A DNA stretch of 64,000 nt from Haemophilus parahaemolyticus (lineage in GTDB: Bacteria > Pseudomonadota > Gammaproteobacteria > Enterobacterales > Pasteurellaceae). Both the position numbers and the translations under genes were made by a program. Location: assembly GCF_002015035.1 (NCBI RefSeq), contig NZ_MUXY01000001.1, positions 1 through 64,000 on the forward strand, read 5' to 3'. Shown in pieces: positions 38,932 through 50,575 of the stretch. Under the pieces are notes generated by a model. The model searched no databases. It was not told the origin of the DNA and saw only the letters and a program-made list of their open reading frames with translations. Within the stretch, counting starts at the first letter, position 1. Each line of letters opens with the position of its first letter.

Positions 38932-40476
38932 ATGAAAGGAGCAAACGTATTTTTCAAAACTTTTTTAGGAAAAAGTCCAAATTGGTACAAATTGGCAATC
39001 GTCAGTTTTCTTATTATTAACCCAATCATTTATTTCTTTGTTTCTCCCTTTGTTGCAGGCTGGTTGCTTGTGGCTGAATTTATTTTCACACTTGCGATGG
39101 CATTGAAATGTTATCCACTTCAACCTGGTGGTTTATTGGCGATAGAAGCGGTTGTAATTGGGATGACTAGTCCGCATCATATCAAGCAAGAAGTTATGGC
39201 AAACTTTGATGTCATTTTGCTTCTTATGTTTATGGTGGCTGGCATCTACTTTATGAAACAGCTTCTGCTCTATATCTTTACTAAACTACTTCTCTCTATT
39301 CGTTCTAAAAAGGCTCTCGCTTTAACATTCTGCTTAAGTGCAGCTTTCCTTTCTGCTTTCCTTGATGCCTTAACTGTTATTGCCGTGATTATGAGCGTGG
39401 GTACGGGCTTCTATTCAGTTTATCACCAAGTGGCTTCAGGCAATACCTCAATTGAAGAGCAATTGGATGTGAGCAATGACGATAAAATCACCAATCATAA
39501 ATATATTTTAGAAGAATTCCGAGCATTCTTACGTAGTTTATTGATGCACGCAGGCGTTGGTTCTGCATTAGGCGGCGTAATGACAATGGTTGGCGAGCCG
39601 CAAAACTTAATTATCGCAGGGCAAGCAGAATGGCCGTTCGTAGAATTTTTAATTCGAGTAGGGCCTGTGAGCATTCCAGTATTAATTTCAGGTATCATTA
39701 CTTGTTTAGTCGTTGAGCGTTTTAAACTCTTTGGCTATGGAGCAAAATTACCACTTCGTGTATGGGTCATCCTTGCTCGCTATAATCAAACCAAGGAAAA
39801 ACGAATGACAAAGCAAGATCGCTTTAAAATGGCGATTCAAGCAGTTGCAGGTATATGGCTTATTTGTGGTTTAGCACTTCATCTTGCTGATGTAGGCATT
39901 ATTGGTTTAACCGTGATTATTCTCACCACCGCATTTTGTGGTGTCACTGATGAACATTCTCTCGGTCGCTCTTTCCAAGAATCAATGCCATTCTGTGCCT
40001 TGTTAATCGTGTTCTTCTCAGTGGTTGCGGTTATTATCGATCTCAAACTTTTCGAACCAATCATCCACTTTGTACTAGCGGCTGAACCACATTCACAACT
40101 CTCGTTGTTCTATATTTTCAACGGTTTACTTTCAATGATTTCAGATAACGTTTTCGTTGGTACGGTTTACATCAATGAAGCGAAACACGCCTTAACCTCT
40201 GGTATCATTGGTCGTGAACAATTCGATATGATTGCAGTGGCAATCAATACAGGGACAAACTTGCCATCGGTTGCAACACCAAATGGTCAAGCAGCGTTCT
40301 TATTCCTCTTAACCTCAGCATTTGCACCGCTTATTCGCCTTTCATACGGTAAAATGGTGTGGATGGCATTACCATACACCATTGTACTTTCAGTGGTTGG
40401 ATTCCTATCACTTGAATTTCTTCTCCCTGAAATGACCGATTTAATGTTGCAATGGGGCTGGATCATTAACCGCTAA
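38932..40476 (+). CDS. nhaB: Na+/H+ antiporter NhaB
   Basis: Inner-membrane sodium/proton antiporter of the NhaB family, 514 residues, about twelve transmembrane segments. Start ATG at 38932 follows GGGAG; an in-frame extension of 29 residues upstream lacks support. Conserved blocks include [22 protein letters not shown] and [16 protein letters not shown], with acidic residues in the last for ion binding. Divergent from fadR over a 183-bp region where I see no clear operator. Confidence 0.95.
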   Translation: MKGANVFFKTFLGKSPNWYKLAIVSFLIINPIIYFFVSPFVAGWLLVAEFIFTLAMALKCYPLQPGGLLAIEAVVIGMTSPHHIKQEVMANFDVILLLMFMVAGIYFMKQLLLYIFTKLLLSIRSKKALALTFCLSAAFLSAFLDALTVIAVIMSVGTGFYSVYHQVASGNTSIEEQLDVSNDDKITNHKYILEEFRAFLRSLLMHAGVGSALGGVMTMVGEPQNLIIAGQAEWPFVEFLIRVGPVSIPVLISGIITCLVVERFKLFGYGAKLPLRVWVILARYNQTKEKRMTKQDRFKMAIQAVAGIWLICGLALHLADVGIIGLTVIILTTAFCGVTDEHSLGRSFQESMPFCALLIVFFSVVAVIIDLKLFEPIIHFVLAAEPHSQLSLFYIFNGLLSMISDNVFVGTVYINEAKHALTSGIIGREQFDMIAVAINTGTNLPSVATPNGQAAFLFLLTSAFAPLIRLSYGKMVWMALPYTIVLSVVGFLSLEFLLPEMTDLMLQWGWIINR

Positions 40477-40500
40477 AGAGAATAAAAGCAGAATAAATAC

Positions 40501-40531
40501 AAAGAGCAGATCATCATGATCTGCTCTTTTT
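40501..40531. terminator. terminator between nhaB and sppA
   Basis: Perfect stem AAAGAGCAGATC/GATCTGCTCTTT with a small loop, then TTTTT. Between convergent genes. Confidence 0.85.
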
Positions 40532-40552
40532 AGAATTACTTTTTAGTATTTA

Positions 40553-42418
40553 TTAATGGATTTCCCCACACTGCAAACAATATAAATAACGATATTGTGG
40601 ATCATTAAATTTTGCAAAAGTTTGGGCAAAATCGTCCGCTTGTTTGGCGATCGGAAGGTTTAACCATTTGGCAAAGCTGACTTGTATTTTGCTGTTGAAA
40701 CTGCGTGAAAGTTCGGCAAAAAGAGACTCATCACGGTCGCCAAACCATTGTGGCACCAATTTTTCGTAAGCTGGTGTGTCTTCTGAGCGTTGTTGTTTCA
40801 GCAACTCGCTCATTGCATATAATGCATTATCAAAATCACCAAGTTGGTCTACTAATCCTTTCTCTTTGGCAACCGCACCTAACCAAACTTGCCCTTGGGC
40901 GATTTTATCTACATCTGCTTTGGCAATATTACGCCCACGGCTGACCAAATCTAAAAACTCGCGGTAGCCTTGTTCTACGCTCATTTGAATCAGCATTTTC
41001 TGCTCTTCAGATAACGGTTTTAAACTGCTGATTTCCGCTAATGGTGAGGTAGCAATACCATCTTCTCGTATGCCTAAATTTTTCGCGGTTTTTTCTAAAT
41101 TGAACATCACACCAAAGATACCAATTGAGCCTGTGAGCGTGTTTTTGTCGGCTAAAATTTTATCGCTAGTTGCTGCAATCCAATAGCCACCTGATGCAGC
41201 CATTCCGCCCATAGAGCTTACTACAGGGATGCCTGATTTTTGGATTGCCTCCACTTCTTGGCGAATTAGCTCCGAAGCTAAAGCACTGCCACCAGGGCTG
41301 TTGATACGGAGTACTAAGCCTCGTACGCTTTTATCTTGCTTCACTTTTTGCAGTTGAGCAATGATGGTGTCTGCCCCCGCTGTGTTTTCTAGGCTTTCAC
41401 CCATTGTGATTTCGCCCTCAATATTGACTACAGCGATTTTGTTTTCGCCTTTGCGATTAAAACGATCAATCAGACCGCTTGCGTAATCTTGGTAATCAAT
41501 GGATTTGAATCCTTTTTCGTCGTCTGCTCCGAATTTATCCGCAAGTGCTTGACGAATTTCCGCTTGACTGTTGATATGGGTCACAAATTGTTGCTTTAAC
41601 GCAAAATCAGCTTCATTGCCTTGTGTTTGTTTTCGCATCTCAATCAGTTTATCTAATGGCGGTACGATATTTTCGGCAGAAATTTTTCGATTTTCTGCCA
41701 ATGTCTCTTTTACATTTTGCCACATTGGATACAACCAAGCGGTCGCATTTTGCTTGGCTTCTGCAGACATTTCATCGCGAATCAGTGGCTCGACGGCAGA
41801 TTTGTAAGTGCCCACACGGAAAATATATGGCGTTGCTTCAATTTTGTCGAATAACGATTTGAAATAGAGCGTGCTGTATTTCAAGCCTTCCAACTCCACC
41901 GCACCAGCGTTGTTGAGGTAAATTTGATCGGCAAAGCTCGCCAAATAATATTGTTTTTGGCTGAAACTGTGACCAATTGCAATTACGGGTTTGCCTGATG
42001 CTTGGAAATCTTTGATTAGCTTGCCAAGATAATCAAGTGAAGGATAATCTCCACCTTCGAATTTGGCTAAATCTAATACCAGTCCTGTAATTTTTTCATC
42101 AACTTTCGCTTGACGAATAGCATTCGCAACGTCAAAAGTAGAGTATTTTTGTGGTTGCTCGTTGCCCATTTCAGCTTCTAACAAGCGGTAGAAATCGGGG
42201 TATTCTTCGCGATTATCTGCCAAATAACCATTTAAATTGAGCACTAACGCACCGTGGTCAAAGGTTGACATGGCTTCAGTTTCAGCCTTGCCGTTAAATG
42301 AACTGAGCAATGACACAAAAGCAAAGCTGATCATTACGAACAGTAGGAAGAAGAGTGTTACCACGCCTTCACGGATATAGCGGAACACTCGGTAGAGTGC
42401 TTTGAGTAGCTTTAACAT
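40553..42418 (-). CDS. sppA: signal peptide peptidase SppA (protease IV)
   Basis: Membrane-anchored serine protease that degrades cleaved signal peptides. N-terminal helix at about 18-40. Two tandem domains: the first provides the catalytic lysine (FRVGTYKSAVEP), the second the serine (MGGMAASGGYWIA). 621 residues (E. coli 618), so the full-length tandem form. The C-terminus has a C-x2-C pair (CLQCGEIH), not typical of E. coli SppA. Monocistronic, divergent from galE. Confidence 0.95.
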   Translation of the reverse strand: MLKLLKALYRVFRYIREGVVTLFFLLFVMISFAFVSLLSSFNGKAETEAMSTFDHGALVLNLNGYLADNREEYPDFYRLLEAEMGNEQPQKYSTFDVANAIRQAKVDEKITGLVLDLAKFEGGDYPSLDYLGKLIKDFQASGKPVIAIGHSFSQKQYYLASFADQIYLNNAGAVELEGLKYSTLYFKSLFDKIEATPYIFRVGTYKSAVEPLIRDEMSAEAKQNATAWLYPMWQNVKETLAENRKISAENIVPPLDKLIEMRKQTQGNEADFALKQQFVTHINSQAEIRQALADKFGADDEKGFKSIDYQDYASGLIDRFNRKGENKIAVVNIEGEITMGESLENTAGADTIIAQLQKVKQDKSVRGLVLRINSPGGSALASELIRQEVEAIQKSGIPVVSSMGGMAASGGYWIAATSDKILADKNTLTGSIGIFGVMFNLEKTAKNLGIREDGIATSPLAEISSLKPLSEEQKMLIQMSVEQGYREFLDLVSRGRNIAKADVDKIAQGQVWLGAVAKEKGLVDQLGDFDNALYAMSELLKQQRSEDTPAYEKLVPQWFGDRDESLFAELSRSFNSKIQVSFAKWLNLPIAKQADDFAQTFAKFNDPQYRYLYCLQCGEIH

Positions 42419-42524
42419 AGGGATCTCAGAGTAAAAAAATGAGTGACTAAATTAGCACAAAATCAAAGATTATTTAATAAAACCAAGGTAAAATAAGCCA
42501 AATTATTCATACAAGGAGTTTTTT

Positions 42525-43541
42525 ATGGCAATTTTAGTGACTGGTGGTGCAGGTTATATTGGTTCGCATACTATTGTTGAATTATTGAATACAAGCAGAG
42601 AAGTAGTGGTTTTGGATAATTTAAGCAATTCATCTGAAATTTCACTTGAGCGTGTTGAAAAAATCACGGGCAAAAAAGTGCCTTTTTACAAAGGTGATGT
42701 GTTAGACCGTGGCATCTTACGCAAAATTTTTGCAGAAAATAAAATCGAATCGGTGATCCATTTCGCAGGTTTAAAAGCAGTGGGCGAAAGCGTGCGTGAG
42801 CCATTACGTTACTATCAAAATAATGTAACGGGTTCTATTGTATTAGTTGAAGAGATGCTTAAAGCAGGTGTGAATACGATTGTATTCAGCTCATCAGCAA
42901 CGGTGTATGGCGATCCGCAAATTATTCCAATTGTAGAATCTTGCCCAGTAGGTGGCACAACTAACCCATACGGTACGTCAAAATATATGGTAGAACGTAT
43001 TTTAGAAGATACAGTAAAAGCATTCCCGCAATTGAGTGCAGTAATCTTACGTTACTTCAACCCAGTCGGTGCTCACGCAAGCGGCTTGATTGGTGAAGAT
43101 CCAAACGGTATTCCAAACAACTTGTTGCCATATATCAGCCAAGTAGCAGTTGGTAAATTGAAAGAACTCTCTGTATTCGGTAGCGACTACGATACCCACG
43201 ATGGCACAGGTGTGCGTGACTATATTCACGTGGTAGATTTGGCGTTAGGTCACTTAAAAGCGTTAGAAAAACACCAATATGATGCAGGTTGCCACATCTA
43301 TAACCTTGGCACAGGCGTGGGCTACTCTGTGTTAGATATGGTGAAAGCATTCGAAAAAGCGAACAATATTGAAGTGCCATACAAATTAGTCGATCGCCGC
43401 CCAGGGGATATTGCGACTTGCTATTCAAATCCGAAAAAAGCATGGGAAGAGCTTGGTTGGAAAACCCAACACGGCTTAGATGAAATGATGCGTGATACAT
43501 GGAATTGGCAAAAAAATAACCCGAATGGGTATAAGGGATAG
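42525..43541 (+). CDS. galE: UDP-glucose 4-epimerase
   Basis: Interconverts UDP-glucose and UDP-galactose, feeding lipooligosaccharide synthesis. Rossmann NAD motif [10 protein letters not shown] (6-15), catalytic pair in YGTSKYMVE (about Y149, K153) and the serine of SSSATVYG. C-terminal GYKG-type ending. 338 residues. RBS AAGGAG upstream. No galKT neighbours, usual for Pasteurellaceae strains that use galE for surface sugars. Confidence 0.97.
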   Translation: MAILVTGGAGYIGSHTIVELLNTSREVVVLDNLSNSSEISLERVEKITGKKVPFYKGDVLDRGILRKIFAENKIESVIHFAGLKAVGESVREPLRYYQNNVTGSIVLVEEMLKAGVNTIVFSSSATVYGDPQIIPIVESCPVGGTTNPYGTSKYMVERILEDTVKAFPQLSAVILRYFNPVGAHASGLIGEDPNGIPNNLLPYISQVAVGKLKELSVFGSDYDTHDGTGVRDYIHVVDLALGHLKALEKHQYDAGCHIYNLGTGVGYSVLDMVKAFEKANNIEVPYKLVDRRPGDIATCYSNPKKAWEELGWKTQHGLDEMMRDTWNWQKNNPNGYKG

Positions 43542-43560
43542 TTTAGTCCTAATGTAATTA

Positions 43561-43633
43561 TCGTAGGGATGGGTTTATCTCCACACAAAATCTTATCCAA
43601 TTTATCGGACGGGGATAAACCCCGTCCCTACGA
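43561..43633. repeat. double-hairpin repeat family B, copy 3 (galE-ampG spacer)
   Basis: Opens TCGTAGGGATGGGTTTATC, ends GGACGGGGATAAACCCCGTCC then CTACGA. The right hairpin (GGACGGGG/CCCCGTCC) is perfect and the left is decayed. Best preserved outer ends of the family (TCGTAGGG and CCCTACGA). Confidence 0.75.
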
Positions 43634-43689
43634 CAAGCAACATCATTAATATTTCCTTCTATAATTTCTCTTTTGAATATAAGAAAAAA

Positions 43690-44982
43690 ATGACCGCTTC
43701 TCCATCTTCTCAATCGTCCATCTGGCAACAAATTTTTATGAAGAATATGTTGCTTTGCCTTTATACAGGCTTCTGTTCTGGCTTGCCGCTGTTTGTGTTA
43801 ATCCAACTGCTGCCTGCGTGGTTTACTTCAATGAATTTGGATATAAAAACCATTGCCGCTTTCACATTAACTTCGCTACCGTACACTTGGAAATTTCTTT
43901 GGGCTGCCTTATTAGATCGCTATTTCCCACCAATTTTAGGGCGTCGTCGCAGTTGGATTTTTCTCTCACAAATTGGGCTATTCTTGATTTTAATTAGCTA
44001 CGGCTTTTTTGATCCTGTGCAAGATATTGGCGTCATTACACTACTCTCGATTGTGTTGGCATTTCTCTCAGCGACACAAGATATTGTGATTGATGCGTTT
44101 CGCCGTGAGCTTTTAAGCGATAATGAACTCGGTTTGGGTAATTCTATTCACGTGAATGCTTATCGCATTGCGGGGCTCATTCCTGGCGGATTATCACTCT
44201 TTTTAGCAGATCATTACCCTTGGCAAACGGTGTTTATTATCACCGCAAGCTTTATGTTGCCTTGTTTGTTGATTACCCTGATTGCCAAAGAACCGCAACA
44301 TTCTCTTGTGGATAAAAGCAAACCCTTTTACACCGCTTTTGTAGATCCTTTTGTGGAATTTTTCACACGTAAAGGCGTGATAGGAGCCTTGGGATTAATC
44401 CTCTTTATTTTTCTTTATAAACTAGGCGACTCGCTTGCCACTTCGCTCCAAACCAAATTTATTTTGGATATGGGCTTTACCAAATCACATATTGCCGCAG
44501 TGGTAAAAACGACTTCACTTTGGTGTAGTATCGGAGGCGGTATTGTGGGCGGCATAGCTATGCTTAAACTTGGCGTAAACCGTTCTTTGTGGCTGTTCGG
44601 TAGCGTGCAATTGATTACCATCTTAGGCTTTGCCTATCTTGCAAGTTTTGGGCATTTTGAAACCGCTTCTATCAGCACAAATGAGCTTTTAAAATTAGGA
44701 CTCGTGATGGCGGGGGAATACTTAGGTGTAGGCTTAGGCACTGCCGCTTTCGTTGCTTTTATGGCTCGTGAAACTAATCCTCTTTATACTGCAATGCAAT
44801 TGGCTATTTTCACAAGCCTTGCCGCCTTACCGAGTAAATTCTTAGGGGCTTATACGGGACATCTGGTGGAAGCTTTTGGCTACTATCACTTTTTCTGGAT
44901 CTGTTTCTTTGTCGCAATTCCAGGAATGTTGATGTTATTTAAAGTCGCACCTTGGAATGAACCTGCAAAAACAAGCGGTTAA
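43690..44982 (+). CDS. ampG: muropeptide MFS transporter AmpG
   Basis: Imports anhydromuropeptides from peptidoglycan turnover for recycling. Major-facilitator protein, about twelve to fourteen helices, 430 residues. Family motifs: GFCSGLPLFVL, FTLTSLPYTWKFLWAALLDRY (in part), RRRSWIFLSQ and LSATQDIVIDAFRREL. Monocistronic; the spacer upstream holds a family B repeat. Confidence 0.93.
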   Translation: MTASPSSQSSIWQQIFMKNMLLCLYTGFCSGLPLFVLIQLLPAWFTSMNLDIKTIAAFTLTSLPYTWKFLWAALLDRYFPPILGRRRSWIFLSQIGLFLILISYGFFDPVQDIGVITLLSIVLAFLSATQDIVIDAFRRELLSDNELGLGNSIHVNAYRIAGLIPGGLSLFLADHYPWQTVFIITASFMLPCLLITLIAKEPQHSLVDKSKPFYTAFVDPFVEFFTRKGVIGALGLILFIFLYKLGDSLATSLQTKFILDMGFTKSHIAAVVKTTSLWCSIGGGIVGGIAMLKLGVNRSLWLFGSVQLITILGFAYLASFGHFETASISTNELLKLGLVMAGEYLGVGLGTAAFVAFMARETNPLYTAMQLAIFTSLAALPSKFLGAYTGHLVEAFGYYHFFWICFFVAIPGMLMLFKVAPWNEPAKTSG

Positions 44983-45006
44983 ATTTCACTAAAAAATTGC
45001 AATAGA

Positions 45007-45044
45007 AAAGCCAGTTATTTCCGTGTAAAATACTGGCTTTATTT
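45007..45044 (+). terminator. hairpin after ampG
   Basis: Stem AAAGCCAGT/ACTGGCTTT, 16-nt loop, then ATTT. Plausible intrinsic terminator before parE. Confidence 0.65.
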
Positions 45045-45076
45045 CCATTTATAGTTGCAAAATAGAGAAGAGAAGT

Positions 45077-46990
45077 ATGGCAGAGAAACGTTATGACGCA
45101 GATGAAATTACGGTGTTAAAAGATCTTGAACCCGTACAGATGCGACCAGGTATGTACACCGACACAACACGCCCTAACCACTTAGGGCAAGAGGTGATTG
45201 ATAACAGCGTGGACGAAGCGTTGGCGGGTTATGCTTCTCAAATTGATGTTATTTTGCACAAAGATAATTCGCTTGAAGTGATTGATAATGGGCGTGGTAT
45301 GCCGGTGGATATTCACTCAACCGAAAAAATTTCTGGCGTGGAATTAATTTTAACTAAGCTACACGCAGGTGGTAAATTTTCAAACAAAAATTACACATTC
45401 TCAGGCGGTTTGCACGGAGTGGGGATTTCAGTAGTAAATGCCCTTTCACAGCGTGTGGAAATTGCGATTAAACGTAATGGCGAAATTTATACCATTGCGT
45501 TTGAAAACGGCGTGAAAGCGGAAGATTTAAAAGTGGTGGGCAATTGCCCGAAACGCCAAACGGGCACGACCGTTCGTTTTTATCCAAACCCAAAATATTT
45601 TGATTCACCGAATTTTTCAGTCAGCCGTTTACGCCATTTGCTTAAAGCCAAAGCTGTGCTTTGCCCGAAACTCACGATCAATTTTAAAGATCACATCAAT
45701 AAAACCGAAGAGACTTGGTATTACGAAGATGGGCTTTCAGACTATTTAAATGAAGCTTTAGATGGTTATGAATGTCTGCCAAATCCACCATTTATTGGCG
45801 ATGTGGTAGATGAAACCGAAGCGGTAAGTTGGGCATTAACTTGGCTGCCAGAAGGCGAATTATTGGCAGAAAGTTACGTAAATTTAATCCCGACTTCTCA
45901 AGGTGGTACGCACGTTAATGGTCTGCGTAACGGTTTGTTAAAAGCGATGACAGAATTTTGCGAAATCCATAATTTATTGCCGAAAAACGTGAAATTAACT
46001 GCGGACGATGTTTGGCACCGTTGTGCTTATGTGCTCTCACTTAAAATTCAAGAGCCTCAATTTGCGGGACAGACGAAAGAACGCCTCTCTTCTCGCCAAG
46101 CCTCAAGCTACGTAGAAAGCACGCTTAAAGATGCGTTTAGTTTATGGCTAAATCAAAATGTGCAAGTGGGGAAACAGATTGCTGAAATGGCAATTAGCTC
46201 AGCTCAGGCTCGTTTGCGTGCGGCGAAAAAAGTAGTGCGTAAAAAATTGGTTAATGGGCCTGCTTTACCAGGAAAATTGGCGGATTGTATCTCTCAAGAT
46301 TTAAGCCAAACCGAACTTTTCCTTGTAGAAGGGGACTCGGCAGGAGGGTCTGCAAAATCGGCTCGCGATAAAGATTACCAAGCGATTTTGCCATTACGTG
46401 GGAAAATTTTGAATACGTGGGAGGTTTCATCTGATCAAGTATTGGCTTCACAAGAAGTGCACAATATTGCAATTGCCATTGGGATGGATCCAGATAGCGA
46501 TAATTTAGAAGAGCTACGTTATGGCAAAATCTGTATTCTCGCTGATGCGGACTCGGACGGCTTACATATCGCAACTTTACTTTGTGCCTTATTCTTACGC
46601 CACTTCCCAAGTTTGGTGAAAAATGGACACGTTTATGTCGCAATGCCACCGCTTTACCGCATTGATATTGGTAAAGATGAGGTTCATTATGCCTTAGATG
46701 AAGCCGAAAAAGAGGCGATTTTAGCCCGCCTTGCGAAGAAAAAAGGCAAACCAAATGTGCAACGCTTTAAAGGATTGGGCGAAATGAACCCAAGCCAACT
46801 GCGAGAAACCACAATGGATCCAAGCACGCGCCGTTTAATCCAGCTTACGTTAGCGGATAATAATGAAGACGAAGCAGACTCTCTACAGAGCACCATTGAG
46901 GCAATGGATATGCTACTTGCGAAAAAACGAGCAGAAGATCGTAAACAATGGCTTCAAAATCGCGGAGATGAAGCGGAGTTGGATGTTTAA
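45077..46990 (+). CDS. parE: DNA topoisomerase IV subunit B
   Basis: ATPase subunit that, with ParC, decatenates daughter chromosomes. GHKL ATP site: EVIDNSVDEA, VIDNGRGMPVDIH, HAGGKF and GGLHGVGISVVNAL. TOPRIM acidic block EGDSAGGSAKSARD. Distinguished from GyrB by length (637) and by lacking the GyrB insert, with FKGLGEMNPSQLRETTMDP near the end. parC is not in the window. Confidence 0.96.
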   Translation: MAEKRYDADEITVLKDLEPVQMRPGMYTDTTRPNHLGQEVIDNSVDEALAGYASQIDVILHKDNSLEVIDNGRGMPVDIHSTEKISGVELILTKLHAGGKFSNKNYTFSGGLHGVGISVVNALSQRVEIAIKRNGEIYTIAFENGVKAEDLKVVGNCPKRQTGTTVRFYPNPKYFDSPNFSVSRLRHLLKAKAVLCPKLTINFKDHINKTEETWYYEDGLSDYLNEALDGYECLPNPPFIGDVVDETEAVSWALTWLPEGELLAESYVNLIPTSQGGTHVNGLRNGLLKAMTEFCEIHNLLPKNVKLTADDVWHRCAYVLSLKIQEPQFAGQTKERLSSRQASSYVESTLKDAFSLWLNQNVQVGKQIAEMAISSAQARLRAAKKVVRKKLVNGPALPGKLADCISQDLSQTELFLVEGDSAGGSAKSARDKDYQAILPLRGKILNTWEVSSDQVLASQEVHNIAIAIGMDPDSDNLEELRYGKICILADADSDGLHIATLLCALFLRHFPSLVKNGHVYVAMPPLYRIDIGKDEVHYALDEAEKEAILARLAKKKGKPNVQRFKGLGEMNPSQLRETTMDPSTRRLIQLTLADNNEDEADSLQSTIEAMDMLLAKKRAEDRKQWLQNRGDEAELDV

Positions 46991-47034
46991 AAGCGGATAA
47001 ATTTCTATATTTTCGAGCGAGAATACAAGAACAT

Positions 47035-47067
47035 AAGGCATAGCATTTTCTGCTATGCCTTTATCTT
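47035..47067. terminator. terminator between parE and dnaE
   Basis: Perfect 11-bp stem AAGGCATAGCA/TGCTATGCCTT, 5-nt loop, and a T-rich stretch on the plus side. Between convergent genes. Confidence 0.85.
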
Positions 47068-50000
47068 TTACTCAAACTCTAATTCTACCGAACTTTCCCC
47101 TAGCAAGGCTCGAAGCCCAACGAGCATTTTTTCGCTTGGTGTCACTCGCCATTCTAAGCCTCCTTTCAACAAGGCTCTACCTTGTTCGTTTTGGTAGTAG
47201 AAATGCAGAGGTAAGGTTCCTTCTTTGTAAGGTGCAATGCAAGCGGTCAATTCTTTCACAAATTTTGCATCTAATTGTTCTTGATTGATTGCAAGAGCAA
47301 GGCTTTTGGCATTACGAGTACGTGCATCATCAAGTGTCATAATTTCGCGGGCGGACATTTTTAACCCTCCGCTAAAATCGTCGAACTGTATCGAACCTGT
47401 GGCGATAATAATGCCATCTTTCTCAATTAAATCTCCGTAAGTTTCTAAAGCTTCAGAGAAAAGCGTAATATCTAGCCTGCCTGAACGATCTTCAATGGTC
47501 GCAATGCCAATGCGACTACCTCGTTTAGTGACGGCTACACGATAGCCCACCACCATACCCGCCACGGTTGCATTTTGTCCTCGAAAAGTTGGTTGCAGCT
47601 CATTTAAGCGAACAGGGGCATAGTGAGCCAGCTCTTTAAGGAAACGTCCGATTGGATGCCCGCTCAAATATAAGCCTAATGTGGCTCGTTCGCCCTCTAA
47701 AATAGTTTGTTCACTCCATTTGGGCGTATTCGCATAGGCATTTTGCACCTCTTCTGGCGTTTCAGTAAGCACACCAAACATATCACTCTGCCCAAGCGCT
47801 TCCATTTTTGAATGTTGATCTGAGGCTTTAAGAGCATCTTCTAAGTTTTTCATTAAAGCTGCACGGTGCGGGCCGAGTTTATCCAAGCTCCCCGACATAA
47901 TCAACGCATCAAAGGTGCGACGGTTGATTTTTTTCAGATCGACACGAGCAGTTAAATCAAACAGATCTTTGAAAATGCCATCTTGTTGGCGAGCAGATAA
48001 AATCGTATCAATCGGACCTTCGCCCACGCCTTTAATCGCACCCAAGCCATAGACAATTTCACCTTTTTCATTTACGGAAAAACGATGCTTACCGCTGTTA
48101 ATATCAGGTGGTACAACAGTTAAGCCCATATTCATACATTCATCATAAAGCCCCACAATTTTGTCGGTATTATCCATCTCTGAAGACATTACCGCTGCCA
48201 TAAATTCAGCAGGGAAGTGAGCTTTAAGCCAAAGTGTTTGGTAAGAAACTAAAGCATAGGCTGCCGAGTGTGATTTGTTAAAGCCATAGCCTGCGAATTT
48301 TTCCACAAGGTCGAAGATTTTCATCGCAAGATTACCATCAATACCTTTATTGATTGCTCCTTTTTCGAAAATTTCACGCTGTGCCGCCATCTCTTCTGGC
48401 TTTTTCTTACCCATCGCACGACGCAATAAATCCGCCCCACCAAGCGTATAGCCCGCCAGTTCTTGAGCAATCTGCATTACCTGTTCTTGGTAAACGATAA
48501 CGCCATAGGTCGGCTCTAAAATCGGTTTCAAGCATTCGTGCTGATATTGTGCATCAGGGTAAGAGACTTCTTCTTTGCCATGTTTACGGTCAATAAAGTT
48601 CTGCACCATCCCTGACTCTAACGGACCTGGGCGGAACAATGCCACCAACGCGATAATATCTTCAAAGCAGTCGGGCTTAAGACGAGAAATGAGATCTTTC
48701 ATCCCGCGAGACTCTAACTGGAATACTGCCGTGGTTTTCGATTGCAACAATAAATCAAACGATTTTTTATCATCCAGTGGAATACTTTCAATCCGTACAG
48801 GCTCTTTACCTTCTGATAGCATTCGTGCGTTAATCATTTCTAACGCCCACTTAATGATAGTCAGCGTACGCAATCCCAAGAAGTCGAATTTGACCAAGCC
48901 CGCATATTCCACATCGTTTTTGTCAAAGTGGGTTACAGGATGCATCCCTTCCGAGTCACAATATAGTGGAGAGAAATCGGTAATTGCAGTTGGTGCAATT
49001 ACTACGCCGCCTGCGTGTTTACCCGCATTTCGAGTAACACCTTCAAGCTTGCGTGCCATATCGATCAACGCTTTCACTTCTTCATCGCTATCGTAAAGCT
49101 CGGGTAATTTTGGCTCGGCAGCAAAGGCTTTTTCGAGCGTCATTCCTGGATCTAACGGAATCAATTTTGAAATACGATCCACAAAGCTATACGGATGCCC
49201 CAGCACACGTCCCACATCGCGGATTACTGCTTTTGCCGCCATCGTACCGAACGTGATGATCTGCGATACTGCTTGGCGACCGTAAGTGTCTGCCACATGG
49301 TCAATCACTCGATCACGACCATCCATACAAAAATCCACGTCGAAGTCTGGCATCGAAACACGTTCAGGGTTTAAAAAACGCTCAAAGAGCAAATCAAATT
49401 CAAGTGGATCTAGGTCGGTAATTTTCAACGCATACGCTACAAGCGAGCCTGCACCCGAACCGCGCCCAGGTCCTACAGGAATACCATTTTCTTTCGACCA
49501 TTGAATGAACTCCATCACGATCAAGAAATAACCAGGAAAGCCCATTTGGTTAATGACATCTAGTTCAACTTGTAAACGTTCATCATAAACCGACCGCTTG
49601 TTTTTACGCTCTTCTTCATCTGGGAATAAAAATTCAAGTCGTTCTTCCAAGCCTTCTCGGGATTTTTGCACTAAATAATCTTCGGTGGAAAGTTCACCAG
49701 TCGGGAAATTTGGTAGGAAATATTCGCCCAAACGTATAGTTACTGAACAACGTTTTGCAATTTCTACTGTATTTGCCAAAGCACTCGGAATGTCGGCAAA
49801 TAGGCGACACATCTCTTCTTCGGTGCGGAAATATTGCTGTGCAGAATATTTTTTCGGACGTTTTGGATCGTCTAACGTATAGCTATCGTGAATAGCCACG
49901 CGGATTTCGTGTGCATCAAAATCGTCAGGTTTTAAGAACACTACATCATTGACCGCAACGAGTGGAATGTTATGCTGAGAGGCAAAGGGCACAGCCGCTT

Positions 50001-50541
50001 TAATGTAATTCTCTTCATCCGTTCGCCCTGTGCGACAGAGCGACAAATAGAAATGTTCGGGGAAATATTGTTGATAGAAAGCGGTCAGATTTTCCGCTTC
50101 TTTTGCATTTTCTTTGAGTAAAGCTTTGCCTACATCGCCCAAACGCCCGCCAGAAAGCACGATAATGCCTTCGTTGTATTCGGTCAGCCACTCTTTTTCC
50201 ACTATGGGCAGGTCGACATAGCCCTGCTGGTAGGCTTTAGAAAGGAGCATCGTGATGTTGTGATAGCCTTTGTTGTTTTTGGCAAGTAAAGTGAGCTCGT
50301 CCAGCTCTTCAGTTTCTGGTATGGCACGTACGAGAATATCTGCCCCGATGATCGGTTTTAACCCCGAACTGAGGGCTTCACCATAGAATTTTACCAAGCC
50401 ACAAAAGTTGCTGAAATCGGTAAGAGCCATCGCAACCATATTGTCTGCCACAGCATTTTTTACTAGCGGTTTGACTTTAGCTAAACCGTTAATCATTGAG
50501 AAATCACTGTGAACTTTGAGGTGAACGAAACGAGGGAGCAT
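47068..50541 (-). CDS. dnaE: DNA polymerase III alpha subunit
   Basis: Replicative polymerase subunit, 1157 residues (E. coli 1160). PHP domain at the N-terminus ([16 protein letters not shown]), C-family palm with [16 protein letters not shown] giving two catalytic aspartates, fingers region, helix-hairpin-helix ([14 protein letters not shown]), OB fold ([12 protein letters not shown]) and tau-binding tail. Start at 50541. Monocistronic with a 252-bp upstream spacer that is mostly the repeat A element. Confidence 0.97.
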   Translation of the reverse strand: MLPRFVHLKVHSDFSMINGLAKVKPLVKNAVADNMVAMALTDFSNFCGLVKFYGEALSSGLKPIIGADILVRAIPETEELDELTLLAKNNKGYHNITMLLSKAYQQGYVDLPIVEKEWLTEYNEGIIVLSGGRLGDVGKALLKENAKEAENLTAFYQQYFPEHFYLSLCRTGRTDEENYIKAAVPFASQHNIPLVAVNDVVFLKPDDFDAHEIRVAIHDSYTLDDPKRPKKYSAQQYFRTEEEMCRLFADIPSALANTVEIAKRCSVTIRLGEYFLPNFPTGELSTEDYLVQKSREGLEERLEFLFPDEEERKNKRSVYDERLQVELDVINQMGFPGYFLIVMEFIQWSKENGIPVGPGRGSGAGSLVAYALKITDLDPLEFDLLFERFLNPERVSMPDFDVDFCMDGRDRVIDHVADTYGRQAVSQIITFGTMAAKAVIRDVGRVLGHPYSFVDRISKLIPLDPGMTLEKAFAAEPKLPELYDSDEEVKALIDMARKLEGVTRNAGKHAGGVVIAPTAITDFSPLYCDSEGMHPVTHFDKNDVEYAGLVKFDFLGLRTLTIIKWALEMINARMLSEGKEPVRIESIPLDDKKSFDLLLQSKTTAVFQLESRGMKDLISRLKPDCFEDIIALVALFRPGPLESGMVQNFIDRKHGKEEVSYPDAQYQHECLKPILEPTYGVIVYQEQVMQIAQELAGYTLGGADLLRRAMGKKKPEEMAAQREIFEKGAINKGIDGNLAMKIFDLVEKFAGYGFNKSHSAAYALVSYQTLWLKAHFPAEFMAAVMSSEMDNTDKIVGLYDECMNMGLTVVPPDINSGKHRFSVNEKGEIVYGLGAIKGVGEGPIDTILSARQQDGIFKDLFDLTARVDLKKINRRTFDALIMSGSLDKLGPHRAALMKNLEDALKASDQHSKMEALGQSDMFGVLTETPEEVQNAYANTPKWSEQTILEGERATLGLYLSGHPIGRFLKELAHYAPVRLNELQPTFRGQNATVAGMVVGYRVAVTKRGSRIGIATIEDRSGRLDITLFSEALETYGDLIEKDGIIIATGSIQFDDFSGGLKMSAREIMTLDDARTRNAKSLALAINQEQLDAKFVKELTACIAPYKEGTLPLHFYYQNEQGRALLKGGLEWRVTPSEKMLVGLRALLGESSVELEFE

Positions 50542-50575
50542 AGGAACCTTATTAGTTTTATTATGGATTTATAAA

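Noticed and set aside
48575..49096. 173-residue ORF on the plus strand opposite dnaE
   Set aside because: Antisense shadow of dnaE codons; low-complexity composition, no RBS, no recognised domain. The same holds for 46251-46754 in parE, 14828-15289 and other opposite-strand frames.
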